In this document: piece after piece, positions 55,486 through 64,000 of the stretch
Layout of the letters: the number at the start of each line of letters is the position of its first letter
Numbering within the stretch: the first letter of the stretch is position 1
Assembly: GCA_024103425.1 (NCBI GenBank)
Contig: JAGFIS010000003.1
Coordinates: forward strand, 1 to 64,000
Length of the DNA: 64,000 nt
Reading direction: 5' to 3'
DNA from: Chitinophagaceae bacterium
Lineage (GTDB): Bacteria; Bacteroidota; Bacteroidia; Chitinophagales; Chitinophagaceae
Made by a program: the position numbers and the translations under genes
The notes under the pieces: model-generated
What the model saw: the letters and a program-made list of their open reading frames with translations, nothing else
What the model was told of the DNA's origin: nothing
Databases searched by the model: none

Positions 55486-57163
55486 GAAAGGGGTGCAGGA
55501 TATCCTGAAAACCCTTGCTGCATTGGGTTTGAAAGAAGTCGTACTGTGTCCCGGTTCGCGCAATGTTCCCTTTATAATTTCCTTCAATCAACACCCCGCG
55601 TTTCATTGTAGTTCCATACGGGACGAACGTAGTGCCGCATTTTATGCGTTGGGTAAAGCAATAGAATTAAACGAACCGGTTGCTGTAGTGAGTACCAGCG
55701 GTTCGGCGGCTATTAATTTCGGACCGGCGATTTCTGAAGCCTATTATCAGAGGATTCCGTTGATCGTTATCACTGCCGACCGTCCGAGGGAATGGACAGA
55801 TCAGGGAGACGGGCAGACTATCAGGCAAACGCATTTGTTTGCTAACTATATCCGTAAAGATTACGAACTGCACGGAGAGGTTAACCATCCTGATGAGTCG
55901 TGGAGCAATATCCGTTCTGTTTGCGAAGGCTGGCAGATAGCTACTGAGATCGACAGAGGTCCGGTGCACTTTAATGTGCCGTTGCGTGAGCCATTGTATC
56001 AAACAGCAGAGGTGGATGCCAACCTGCCAAGGATTTCTAAGGCAACAGTTCCTGAGAAGGTAATAGCTGCAGACGAGCTTGATAAATTCAGAAAATACTT
56101 TTCAGATTGTAAGAAAGTGATGATCCTGGCGGGTCAGCACAAGAACCATAATTCCTTGCAGGAGGCATTGAGTTTGTTCGCCGAGTTCAGCAATACGGTT
56201 GTGCTCACCGAATCTACAACGAATGTTCATAACCGTTACTTCATAGAAAATATCGACAGGGTTATCACGACCCTGCCCGAAGAAGAGCAGGCTGCTTTTG
56301 CTCCTGATCTGCTGATTACTACATCGGGAGCCATTGTTTCTAAGCGAATCAAAGCTTTTTTGAGAAAACATAAAGCTGCAGCACATTGGAATATTGATCC
56401 CTATGATGCTGCCATGGACACTTATCAATCACTGACCGGCGCTGTGTATGCCGATCCTTTTACATTTTTAAGGAGCCTTGCAGAAGGCGTTTCGGTTGTG
56501 GAATCAGATTACAGGAGCAAATGGCTGGAGCGGGCTGTGAAGATTGAGGAATTGCATCACGGATTTTGTGAGACAATGCCTTACAGCGATTTCTATGCTT
56601 TCAGAGAGATCTACAATCAACTGCCCGAAGGTCTTCACCTGCATATCGCCAACAGTTCTCCAGTGAGATACGCTCAGTTACTGAACAATGAAAAGTGGGC
56701 GAGTACCTGGAGCAACCGCGGTACGAGTGGAATAGACGGATGTACTTCAACTGCGATAGGGGCAGCATCTGCTTCACCTGAAAAACAGTTTTTGCTCATT
56801 ACAGGTGATATTGCTTTTCAGTACGATAACAACGGTTTGTGGAACAATGAACAGATTGAAAATCTGAAAATTATTGTCATCAACAACGGGGGCGGCGGCA
56901 TTTTTAGAATCATCGCAGGCAAGGGAGCAGAAGACGAATTGTCTCCCTACCTCGAAGCTGCACAGGATAACAGCGTAGAACAACTCGCAGGTTTCTATAA
57001 ATGGAATTACCTTTCAGGCCGGGATGAAGCGAGTCTGAAGACGGCTCTTGAAGAATTCTTCAGACCGTACTGCAGAAGAACGATTCTGGAGATCTTCACA
57101 CCGCGGGAGCGGAATGCCGGAGTGCTGGCAGATTACTGGAAATACTTAAAAGAAAAATATTAA
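55469..57163 (+). CDS. menD: 2-succinyl-5-enolpyruvyl-6-hydroxy-3-cyclohexene-1-carboxylate synthase
   Basis: A 564-residue thiamine-diphosphate enzyme, full length. It joins isochorismate and 2-oxoglutarate. CPGSRNVPF, the DERSAAFYALG catalytic region and the ThDP-binding ITGDIAF segment are all intact. It overlaps menF and precedes menB by 5 nt. Confidence 0.96.
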   Translation: MKLSDKKGVQDILKTLAALGLKEVVLCPGSRNVPFIISFNQHPAFHCSSIRDERSAAFYALGKAIELNEPVAVVSTSGSAAINFGPAISEAYYQRIPLIVITADRPREWTDQGDGQTIRQTHLFANYIRKDYELHGEVNHPDESWSNIRSVCEGWQIATEIDRGPVHFNVPLREPLYQTAEVDANLPRISKATVPEKVIAADELDKFRKYFSDCKKVMILAGQHKNHNSLQEALSLFAEFSNTVVLTESTTNVHNRYFIENIDRVITTLPEEEQAAFAPDLLITTSGAIVSKRIKAFLRKHKAAAHWNIDPYDAAMDTYQSLTGAVYADPFTFLRSLAEGVSVVESDYRSKWLERAVKIEELHHGFCETMPYSDFYAFREIYNQLPEGLHLHIANSSPVRYAQLLNNEKWASTWSNRGTSGIDGCTSTAIGAASASPEKQFLLITGDIAFQYDNNGLWNNEQIENLKIIVINNGGGGIFRIIAGKGAEDELSPYLEAAQDNSVEQLAGFYKWNYLSGRDEASLKTALEEFFRPYCRRTILEIFTPRERNAGVLADYWKYLKEKY

Positions 57164-57168
57164 GCGCT

Positions 57169-58011
57169 ATGAGCTCGATAGAATGGAAAACTGTCAAAGA
57201 ATATCAGGACATCACCTTCAGAGAAGCGAATGGCGTTGCCCGTATCGCTTTCAACCGTCCGGAGGTTCGTAATGCCTTTCGCCCTGAAACTGTATCCGAA
57301 TTGTTAGATGCATTGATTATTGCACACGAATCACAGACGATTGGTGTAGTGCTGCTGAGTGGTGAAGGGCCTTCATCCAAAGACGGCGGATGGGCTTTTT
57401 GTTCGGGTGGTGATCAGCGGGTTCGGTCTGATACAGGTTATAAAGGTGGTGACGGCATCAACCGTTTTAATATTCTCGATGTGCAACGGCAAATCCGTTT
57501 TATGAACAAGGTAGTGATAGCCGTAGTGCCCGGATGGGCCGTTGGTGGCGGCCACAGCCTGCACGTAGTGTGCGACCTGACGCTCGCCAGTAAAGAACAC
57601 GCCATCTTCAAACAGACGGATGTGAATGTAGCGAGCATTGACGGCGGGTTCGGTTCGGCATATCTCGCCCGGCAGGTAGGGCAAAAACGCGCACGTGAAA
57701 TTTTCTTCCTCGGGAAATCCTATACGGCTCAGGAAGCGTATGAAATGGGTATGGTGAATGCCGTGGTTCCTCATGATGAGCTCGAGCAGACGGCCTATGA
57801 ATGGGCACAGGAGATTCTGAAGAAAAGTCCGACAGCCATCAAGATGGCCAAGTTTGCTCTCAACCTCATCGACGACGGATTGGTAGGTCAGCAGGTATAT
57901 GCCGGCGAAGCTACGCGACTGATCTACATGACAGAAGAGGCCCGTGAAGGACGTGATGCATTCCTTGAGAAGCGGGATCCTGATTTTAAAAAATTCCCCA
58001 AATTTCCATAA
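57169..58011 (+). CDS. menB: 1,4-dihydroxy-2-naphthoyl-CoA synthase
   Basis: A 280-residue crotonase-fold enzyme that closes the second ring from o-succinylbenzoyl-CoA. Signature segments: FNRPEVRNAFRPETV, FCSGGDQRVRSDTGY, GWAVGGGHSLHVVCDL and ASIDGGFGSAYLAR. The length is usual. It lies 5 nt after menD and 9 nt before menA. Confidence 0.97.
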   Translation: MSSIEWKTVKEYQDITFREANGVARIAFNRPEVRNAFRPETVSELLDALIIAHESQTIGVVLLSGEGPSSKDGGWAFCSGGDQRVRSDTGYKGGDGINRFNILDVQRQIRFMNKVVIAVVPGWAVGGGHSLHVVCDLTLASKEHAIFKQTDVNVASIDGGFGSAYLARQVGQKRAREIFFLGKSYTAQEAYEMGMVNAVVPHDELEQTAYEWAQEILKKSPTAIKMAKFALNLIDDGLVGQQVYAGEATRLIYMTEEAREGRDAFLEKRDPDFKKFPKFP

Positions 58012-58020
58012 GAGTAAAAG

Positions 58021-58923
58021 ATGGCGTCTGTTTCTGCGTGGCTGGTTACACTGCGATTGCGTACACTGCCGTTGGCGTTGTCGACAATTATCCTCGGCAG
58101 TTTTCTGGCGGCTTACAGAAATAATTTTCACTGGAGTGTCTTCATCTGGGCAGCGCTGACTACCTTATTCCTGCAAACACTCAGCAACCTCGCTAATGAT
58201 TACGGCGATACGTTACACGGTGTTGATAACCCCGACAGGACAGGGCCGAAGCGCAGTCTGCAAACAGGAGCCATTACCCTGAAGCAGATGAAAACAGCTA
58301 TCATTATTTGCATACTGCTCTCACTTGTTTCAGGCATTACACTGCTGGTAGTCGCTTCCGACGGATTGAAACTTTCATACGGACTTGTTATGTTCCTGAT
58401 TGGAATTGCTGCTATCGCTGCGGCAATGAAATATACGGTCGGTAAAAATCCCTACGGCTATGCCGGACTGGGAGATATTGCCGTCTTCATCTTCTTCGGA
58501 CTGGTAGGTGTGTTAGGTACCTTCTTTTTGCACACGCATTATGTTGGAGTGGAAGAAATTTTTCCGGCCATGTCCGTCGGTTTCTTCAGCACGGGTGTGC
58601 TGAACCTGAACAACATGCGCGATATAGAAAACGACCGCACATTTGGCAAGCACACTATTGTAGTAAAGATGGGCAGTGAAAAAGCACGGTGGTATCATTT
58701 CTCATTAATTATTGGTGGTCTCGTGTGTGCGCTGGTATATACTTATGTGGCCGATGCATCTGCATGGAAATGGTTGTACCTGATTACCGTGCCGCTTTTT
58801 GTAAGAAGTATCGTTTCTGTTTTCAAAAAGAAGGAAGTAACAGCCTTAGACCCGGAATTAAAATATCTAGCGCTGACGACATTGCTGTTTTCGATGCTGT
58901 TTGGATTGGGATTGGTGGTGTGA
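58021..58923 (+). CDS. menA: 1,4-dihydroxy-2-naphthoate polyprenyltransferase
   Basis: A 300-residue membrane prenyltransferase that attaches the isoprenoid tail. It has eight or so transmembrane segments and the two aspartate-rich motifs: LANDYGDTLHGVDNPDRTGPKR and MRDIENDRTFGKHT. It ends the menFDBA run. It is convergent with the omega-amidase gene with a 10-nt gap. Confidence 0.93.
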   Translation: MASVSAWLVTLRLRTLPLALSTIILGSFLAAYRNNFHWSVFIWAALTTLFLQTLSNLANDYGDTLHGVDNPDRTGPKRSLQTGAITLKQMKTAIIICILLSLVSGITLLVVASDGLKLSYGLVMFLIGIAAIAAAMKYTVGKNPYGYAGLGDIAVFIFFGLVGVLGTFFLHTHYVGVEEIFPAMSVGFFSTGVLNLNNMRDIENDRTFGKHTIVVKMGSEKARWYHFSLIIGGLVCALVYTYVADASAWKWLYLITVPLFVRSIVSVFKKKEVTALDPELKYLALTTLLFSMLFGLGLVV

Positions 58924-58933
58924 TAAAATCCTC

Positions 58934-59728
58934 CTACAGCATAATCAAATAATTATCCGCATCCTCTAAGAAAGGAAAATGCGAACGTACCTTTTCCATA
59001 TCTTCTTTGTGAAATGTATGTGTGACGATCTTTTCGTCACTGCCTAAATCTACAAGAATATTGCCCAACGGGTCTATAATCAGACTGTCACCGGCATAGC
59101 CGTGACCATTGCCGTCTATGCCGACGCGGTTGACACCGATGACAAAACATTGGTTCTCGATAGCGCGTGCAGTGAGCAATGTCCTCCACATCGTTCTTCT
59201 CTTATCCGGCCAGCTGGCAACATTGATCAGGATATCGTAACGGTTTTCTTTTTCTGGTGGTTGCCGGTTCCACACCGGAAAACGCAGGTCGTAGCACACC
59301 TGCAGGTTGATCTTCCATCCTTTCAGGCTGCCGGTCAGTTTCTTATCTCCGGGTGAGTAGTGGTTGTGCTCGTCGGCGTAGCTGAAGAGGTGGCGTTTGT
59401 TGTAATAACCGTATTGGCCGTTGGGAAGCATCCAGATCAGGCGATTGTAATAATGCCCTTCGTCATTGATGATGACACTGCCGGTAATAACGGCTTGCTT
59501 CTTATGTGCAACCCGCTTCATCCAGTTGACGGTTTTACCGTCCATGGTTTCTGCCAGCTTTTCCGGACTCATGCTGAATCCTGTAGAAAACATTTCGGGC
59601 AGGACGATGAGTTCGGTGCGCTCCCCAATGGAGTCAATTTTTTCTTCGAAGTGCCTGAGGTTAGCATCAGCATCTTCCCATGCAAGGGTGGACTGGATAA
59701 GCGAAACAGTCAAAGGTTGATTGGCCAT
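58934..59728 (-). CDS. Omega-amidase (nitrilase superfamily, YafV-like)
   Basis: A 264-residue cytoplasmic enzyme with the Glu-Lys-Cys triad: E45 in LPEMFSTGF, K111 in YNKRHLF and C145 in QVCYDLRFP. MFSTGFSM is the mark of the YafV/NIT2 omega-amidase group, which hydrolyses 2-oxoglutaramate or 2-oxosuccinamate. A perfect -7 box is 4 nt upstream of the ATG. Confidence 0.93.
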   Translation of the reverse strand: MANQPLTVSLIQSTLAWEDADANLRHFEEKIDSIGERTELIVLPEMFSTGFSMSPEKLAETMDGKTVNWMKRVAHKKQAVITGSVIINDEGHYYNRLIWMLPNGQYGYYNKRHLFSYADEHNHYSPGDKKLTGSLKGWKINLQVCYDLRFPVWNRQPPEKENRYDILINVASWPDKRRTMWRTLLTARAIENQCFVIGVNRVGIDGNGHGYAGDSLIIDPLGNILVDLGSDEKIVTHTFHKEDMEKVRSHFPFLEDADNYLIML

Positions 59729-59732
59729 GAAC

Positions 59733-59740
59733 CAAAGGTA
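59733..59740 (-). promoter_or_regulatory. -7 promoter element of the omega-amidase gene
   Basis: TACCTTTG on the minus strand is an exact match, only 4 nt before the ATG. No -33 box is seen. Confidence 0.4.
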
Positions 59741-59825
59741 AATGTTTTCGGAACCGGTTACGGTACCTTACAGAAAATCCGGATGAGCTGAGCCCACCTG
59801 AAATTATATACTCTGAAAGAATAGC

Positions 59826-59987
59826 TTAGATAAGACGCATTGCCTTACTGAAGTAAGTCACCACGAAAGGCAGCACGATCCAGAAGTATTCTCTGATCCA
59901 GATCAGGAATACGATTTGAATGATGAGAGCAATAAAAAAAATTACCCAGTATTTGCCTACAGATTCTTTTTCGACATTAGTACTCAT
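59826..59987 (-). CDS. Small membrane protein, 53 residues
   Basis: An unlisted short gene: ATG at 59987, 53 codons, stop TAA at 59828-59826. The product starts MSTNVEKESVGKYW, then has a hydrophobic segment (about residues 14-29), a short IREYFW turn and a second hydrophobic stretch (35-46) ending SKAMRLI. The two membrane-spanning helices and the basic end are coherent, not random. A perfect TATATTTG box lies 16 nt upstream. The function is unknown. Confidence 0.72.
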   Translation of the reverse strand: MSTNVEKESVGKYWVIFFIALIIQIVFLIWIREYFWIVLPFVVTYFSKAMRLI

Positions 59988-60003
59988 GAGCGGTAAATTT
60001 CAG

Positions 60004-60011
60004 CAAATATA
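60004..60011 (-). promoter_or_regulatory. -7 promoter element of the 53-residue protein gene
   Basis: TATATTTG on the minus strand is an exact match, 16 nt before the ATG at 59987. A TTTG lies 13 nt further upstream, closer than usual. Confidence 0.4.
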
Positions 60012-60110
60012 AAAGGAAAAAAGACAAAGAAGAGTTTTTGAAGGGGTTTCTTTTTCAAATGTTACCCTGAATCCTATTATACCGGCCTAAGGCCATAATT
60101 ATGCCTGTCC

Positions 60111-61295
60111 TTATCTTTTCTTCATCGCCTCGAGCCCTCTTTTCAGGTCTTCGATGAGGTATTCAGGCTCTTCAATCCCCACATACATTCTGATTCTGCG
60201 GTGCTCAGGGTTGTCCATATTGATGGTTCCCTTTTCCATTCCTACGATGGCAGGCATCACGAGCGACTCATATCCGCCCCAGCTCACAGCCATCAAAAAG
60301 TGTTGTAATCCCTGGCAGAATTTCTCAATTACTTCCACTTTTTCTGCCTTCAGTACAAAGCTGAAGAGTCCGCCCGTATCTTCCATTTGTTCCTTGGCAA
60401 GATCGTATTGAGGAAACAGCGGATCAAAAGGATACGAAATAGACTCTACCTCGAGGAATGTTTTAAGAAAACTCACAATCATTCGTGCATTTTTAGAGCT
60501 TTTCTTCAACCTTATGGGCAAGGTGCGCAGTCCGCGAATCATCAGCCACGCATGGAATGGCGAGATGCCCAGACCGGCTGTCATCAGCTCGTTGCTGAAA
60601 ATTTTGTTGATCATCTCTTTGGTACCACTGATTACTCCGGCTACCACATCGCTGTGACCGTTGAGATATTTGGTAGCGCTTTGGAAAGAGATATCGATTC
60701 CGTAATCAATTGGCCTTTGGTAGAGTGAGGAACAGTAACTGTTGTCGCAGATAGTTAACACCTGATTAGCTTTGGCTAGTTCGGCTACTGCTTTTAGGTC
60801 CTGCAATTCGAAGGTCCAGCTGTTCGGACTTTCTAAATAAATAATTTTTGTAGTCGGACGCAGCGCTTGTTCGAAGTTCTTTACATCAGTACCGTCCACA
60901 TAGGTCGTCTCCACTCCAAAACGGGGAAGTATCTTTTCGAAGAGATGTTGTGCCCATCCGTAGGGCTTTTTCACAGAAACGATGTGGTCGCCGGATTTTA
61001 CATTGGCTACCACCGAGGCATAAATGGCGCTGGCACCGCTGTTGAGCACAAGGGCATCTTCAGCATGGTCCAATGCTGCGAGCTTTTTTCTAAGGATATC
61101 CACCGTCGGGTTATTGCCCCGGCTGTAGATGTAGGCCGACTCTTCGTGCAGGATAGCATCTCTAAACTGATCGACAGTGTCGAACGAAAAATTGCTGGCC
61201 TGAATTACCGGAGGTGCTATCGAGTTGAAGTACTTTGATCTGTCTTCTGCCAGTTCGTTGATAATTTCAGAAATAGATGGGTTTTCCGTTTTCAT
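60111..61295 (-). CDS. Trans-sulfuration family PLP enzyme
   Basis: A 394-residue enzyme of the cystathionine gamma-synthase/gamma-lyase/methionine gamma-lyase family. The PLP-Lys motif is SATKYLNGHSDV, with YSRGNNPT and LNSGASAIYA in the N-terminal half. Reaction and substrate within the family are not determinable by eye. ATG at 61295 is chosen because it clears the overlapping permease gene; the frame opens at 61346. It may be co-transcribed with the permease (22-nt gap). Confidence 0.88.
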   Translation of the reverse strand: MKTENPSISEIINELAEDRSKYFNSIAPPVIQASNFSFDTVDQFRDAILHEESAYIYSRGNNPTVDILRKKLAALDHAEDALVLNSGASAIYASVVANVKSGDHIVSVKKPYGWAQHLFEKILPRFGVETTYVDGTDVKNFEQALRPTTKIIYLESPNSWTFELQDLKAVAELAKANQVLTICDNSYCSSLYQRPIDYGIDISFQSATKYLNGHSDVVAGVISGTKEMINKIFSNELMTAGLGISPFHAWLMIRGLRTLPIRLKKSSKNARMIVSFLKTFLEVESISYPFDPLFPQYDLAKEQMEDTGGLFSFVLKAEKVEVIEKFCQGLQHFLMAVSWGGYESLVMPAIVGMEKGTINMDNPEHRRIRMYVGIEEPEYLIEDLKRGLEAMKKR

Positions 61296-61317
61296 ATTCT
61301 TCAGGGGATTAACTTCA

Positions 61318-62676
61318 TCACGTTTTTTGTTGCTTCTTTCCTGCAAACAAGAAGTAGATCAACAGGAAGGCGGCGAGTACACCAAGAGCCGTTAATCCTG
61401 TTTTTCTTTCTGTGATAATAATACTAATTCCTACAAAGGTATAAGCTGCAATGAATATTAAGGGCAATAACGGGTACCATTTGATTTTATAGATACCGGT
61501 ATCGTCGAGGTGCCGGGTGCGTTTGCGCAGGATGAATATCGCCGCTGCCGATAACGACATGCCGAAGCAATCCAGTAAAATGGTGAAGCTCAGAATGGTG
61601 TCAAATTCTTTGGCCCAGAAAACAATCAGGGCACTCACTGCCGCAAATACACTTACAGAGGTTGTCAGTACATCTGTCTTGGGATTTCGTTTGTTGAATG
61701 CCGCCGGCAATATTTTATCGTCGCTCATCGCTGCCATCACGCGCGGGTTGCTCATCAGTAGCACATTCACATAAGCAAGCACACTCAGAAAGAGCAGTAC
61801 AGATAAGATTTTTTCTGCTGCGGGTCCAAATACTTTCGAAGCCATGATAGCCGCAATATTGGTGGAGTGACCCAGTGCTTCGTAACCGATGACTTTGACG
61901 TAGGCATAATTGATGAGCAGATATAAAACCAGTATGATTGCGATACCAATGAAGATGGCTCTTGGCAGGGTCTTCCGCGGATGTTTGATTTCTTCGCCGA
62001 AATTAATTGTCTGCTGATACCCTCCGTAGGTAAAGCTTACAGCGACCAAGCCGATACCGAATGCCTTCAGGTAAGCGAGGAAATTTTGACTGTGAGCCGA
62101 TCCTGCAAACAAATCTACCTTGGTTCCTGTCTCAAAAAACAAAGGACTGATCAGCGCCAGCACTAACGCTACCTTAATGATGGTGAGTACATTCTGGGCG
62201 CGGGCACTCATTTTCAATCCAAGCAGATTGATACCATAAAACAGCACGATAGACACTAAGGCAATTGTGGTCTGATACTTTAATAGAGTTGCGGGGTCGC
62301 TGTGCGGAAAAAGGACACCCGTAATATATTCTCCTCCCACCAGTGCAACAGCGCCGAGCGTGGCAGCATTACTGATGATGATGACACAGTTGATTCCGAA
62401 AGCAATAGATGGATGGTAAGCGTATGAAAATACTTTATAATAACCTCCGGTTACCGGCAATCTGCTTCCGATTTCTGCGTATGTTAGTGCTCCGCAAAAA
62501 GCGACGACCCCGCCGGCCACCCAACTTAAGAAATAGATAAGCGGACTGTCAATTGCTGCTGCAACATTGACGGGTGTACGGAAGATGCCCATGCCTAAAA
62601 CAAAGCTGACCATCAGTACCGATACGTCGAACAATCCTAAGAGGTGAGTCGGTTTAGCCTTGGGTTGAGCTTCCAT
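61318..62676 (-). CDS. APC-family amino acid permease
   Basis: A 452-residue transporter with about 12 transmembrane segments and the APC signature (LGMGIFRTPVNVA in TM1, FSYAYHPSIAFGINC in TM3, YGGYQQTINFGEEIKHPRKTLPRAI after TM6). It exchanges or imports amino acids. It is upstream of the PLP enzyme gene, so a sulfur amino acid substrate is a reasonable guess. Confidence 0.9.
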   Translation of the reverse strand: MEAQPKAKPTHLLGLFDVSVLMVSFVLGMGIFRTPVNVAAAIDSPLIYFLSWVAGGVVAFCGALTYAEIGSRLPVTGGYYKVFSYAYHPSIAFGINCVIIISNAATLGAVALVGGEYITGVLFPHSDPATLLKYQTTIALVSIVLFYGINLLGLKMSARAQNVLTIIKVALVLALISPLFFETGTKVDLFAGSAHSQNFLAYLKAFGIGLVAVSFTYGGYQQTINFGEEIKHPRKTLPRAIFIGIAIILVLYLLINYAYVKVIGYEALGHSTNIAAIMASKVFGPAAEKILSVLLFLSVLAYVNVLLMSNPRVMAAMSDDKILPAAFNKRNPKTDVLTTSVSVFAAVSALIVFWAKEFDTILSFTILLDCFGMSLSAAAIFILRKRTRHLDDTGIYKIKWYPLLPLIFIAAYTFVGISIIITERKTGLTALGVLAAFLLIYFLFAGKKQQKT

Positions 62677-62715
62677 ATGCTAAAGATAAACATTAACGAG
62701 TGTGTTGAATTGGTT

Positions 62716-62723
62716 TAATTTTG
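62716..62723 (+). promoter_or_regulatory. -7 promoter element of the TonB receptor gene
   Basis: TAATTTTG is an exact match 18 nt before the ATG at 62742. No -33 box is seen. Confidence 0.35.
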
Positions 62724-62741
62724 AAGATAATCACGTCTTTT

Positions 62742-64000
62742 ATGAGAAAACTGTTCATCTTCTTTATATCGATATTATGGCTGCCGGTAATGGCACAGAC
62801 TGCTAACGAAGAGGTTTCAGAAACTGATACCCTTCAGAATGTAGTCATTTCCGCGTTTGAATCTTACCGTCCGCTGCTCAGCGTTCCCGCTCCCGTTAAC
62901 CTGATTAATGAAAGCCAGATGTATCAGACAAACAACCTCTCGTGGGTGCGGGCGATGAACAATATGCCCGGTGTCAATATGGACGAGCGCTCTCCCGGCA
63001 GTTACCGCCTCAACATCAGAGGAAGCTCGATGCGGTCGCCATTCGGTGTGCGGAATGTGAAGATTTATTACAACGGAATTCCGATGACAGATCCTGGTGG
63101 TAATACCTTTTTTCAAATCCTTGGGATATACAATGCTACCTCGATTGAGGTGATTAAAGGCCCTTCGGGAAGTGTGTACGGAACAGGAACGGGTGGTGTT
63201 GTGTTATTAACTGACGAGCCTAAAAGATCGGGAATTCAGTTTACGGATACCTATGGAAGTTATAATACCAACAGTTTGGGCTTTGCTGCCAATATTGTAA
63301 ACGATGGCAAAAAGATTTCTTTTAAATATAACCGCCAATCGTCGGATGGATTCCGCGACCATACTAAGATGTACAGGGATGTTGTCTCCATGAATGCATC
63401 ATTGGTAAATAAGAAAAAGTTCAAGATGGGCAATTACTTTATCTACGGCAGGTCTTACTACCAGACACCGGGTGCGCTGACACTTGCAGAGTACGAGGCG
63501 AATCCGAGAAGTGCGCGTCCGAAAGCCGGTCCTAATCCTTCGGCAGATGAAGCTCATGCAGAGTTTACGTTGAACTATTTCCTGGCAGGATTGAAGATGG
63601 AGCAGCAGATTTCGGGTAGTCTGAAAAACTACGTCGTCCTCTATGGGTCTTATTCTCAAAACAGGAATCCCAACTTCAGAAACTTCTCGAGAACAAGCGA
63701 ACCCCACTTTGGCGGCAGAACGGATTTTACTTATTCCGCTATGGTGGATGATAAACAGTTCACCCTGGATTTCGGAGGCGAATATCAGCACAGCTTCAAC
63801 GGGCAGCGGGTGTATAAGAATAACGGCGGCACACCCGGCGATTTACAGACTGATAATGAGATTCAAAACACACAGGCTTTTGTATTCGCGCAGGCTAATA
63901 TGGAACTCGGAAAAGGTTTTTCGGCAAGCGCGGGAACCAGTGTCAACTTCCTGGATGTCGACTTCAGCAGGTTCTATGATGAGAACATACGCCACAAACG
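62742..64000 (+). CDS. TonB-dependent receptor, 5' part (truncated by window end)
   Basis: 419 codons are visible and open to the last base. The signal peptide runs from MRKLFIFF to PVMAQ. A plug domain follows directly (from about residue 30; VVISAFESYRP, MNNMPGVNMDE, LNIRGSSMRSPFG, IYYNGIPMTDPGG and EVIKGPSGSVYGTGTGG), then the start of the barrel. It lacks the carboxypeptidase-like domain of SusC, so it belongs to the classical iron or vitamin receptor type. The ligand cannot be told. Confidence 0.9.
   Translation, partial: MRKLFIFFISILWLPVMAQTANEEVSETDTLQNVVISAFESYRPLLSVPAPVNLINESQMYQTNNLSWVRAMNNMPGVNMDERSPGSYRLNIRGSSMRSPFGVRNVKIYYNGIPMTDPGGNTFFQILGIYNATSIEVIKGPSGSVYGTGTGGVVLLTDEPKRSGIQFTDTYGSYNTNSLGFAANIVNDGKKISFKYNRQSSDGFRDHTKMYRDVVSMNASLVNKKKFKMGNYFIYGRSYYQTPGALTLAEYEANPRSARPKAGPNPSADEAHAEFTLNYFLAGLKMEQQISGSLKNYVVLYGSYSQNRNPNFRNFSRTSEPHFGGRTDFTYSAMVDDKQFTLDFGGEYQHSFNGQRVYKNNGGTPGDLQTDNEIQNTQAFVFAQANMELGKGFSASAGTSVNFLDVDFSRFYDENIRHK

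Overview
The window is a stretch of Bacteroidota chromosome, most likely from the Chitinophagales/Sphingobacteriales side of the phylum. This is inferred from gene content: a SusC/SusD pair, type IX secretion (T9SS) cargo with both type A and type B (CHU_C) C-terminal signals, a PorE-like OmpA protein, phylum-typical DUF4271, DUF4293 and DUF4105 proteins, and many TAnnTTTG promoter elements with few Shine-Dalgarno sites. No prophage, insertion sequence, CRISPR array, restriction system or recognisable biosynthetic cluster is visible. Most of the window is core housekeeping DNA with a few accessory spots.

Layout. 1-5.7 kb: a tRNA 3' end and its terminator, a GIY-YIG nuclease gene starting straight after it, an outer-membrane barrel, a metallo-beta-lactamase-fold protein, a DacB-type peptidase, CinA and ribosomal protein S16. 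5.7-13 kb: a serine beta-lactamase-fold hydrolase, a GH20-like enzyme, a SYLF protein, an SDR dehydrogenase, RecG and a GH18 lipoprotein. 13-20.3 kb, minus strand: DprA, then GuaB, DUF4105, an alpha/beta hydrolase and a large PKD/CHU_C surface protein. 20.4-28 kb: a nucleotide pyrophosphatase-like enzyme, an AAA/DUF4143 ATPase, a PorE-like protein, a decayed duplicate of a protease gene, and the intact secreted M43 protease. 28-38 kb: QueE/FolD, an operon of two outer-membrane proteins (one with a ComEA-like helix-hairpin-helix) plus a secreted protein, small membrane proteins, GlyA and a sugar nucleotidyltransferase. 38-46.8 kb: SusC/SusD, a Gfo/Idh/MocA oxidoreductase, a DUF3817 protein, a broken lipoprotein gene, a small barrel and HemW. 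46.8-54.3 kb: a BamA/TamA-like protein, DUF4271, HemD, a Sua5/TsaC protein, a PfkB kinase, an AhpD-like protein, a chromate transporter and tRNA-Arg(CCT). 54.3-64 kb: menF-menD-menB-menA, an omega-amidase, an unlisted 53-residue membrane protein, a trans-sulfuration PLP enzyme, an APC permease and a TonB-dependent receptor cut off by the window end.

Shared functions: menaquinone synthesis (menFDBA, lacking menH, menC and menE here), tetrapyrrole-related steps (hemD, hemW), one-carbon metabolism (glyA, folD), nucleotide and tRNA modification (guaB, queE, Sua5/TsaC), DNA processing and transformation (dprA, recG, cinA) and export of surface proteins (PorE-like protein plus two T9SS cargo proteins).

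I did not find a clear, previously undescribed multi-gene system. The observations most worth following are the helix-hairpin-helix outer-membrane operon (30.3 kb), the decayed protease duplicate (25.5 kb), the nonsense-interrupted lipoprotein (44.8 kb), the 53-residue membrane protein (59.9 kb), the tRNA-terminator-GIY-YIG junction (1-359) and the recurrent TAnnTTTG boxes that leave almost no mRNA leader.
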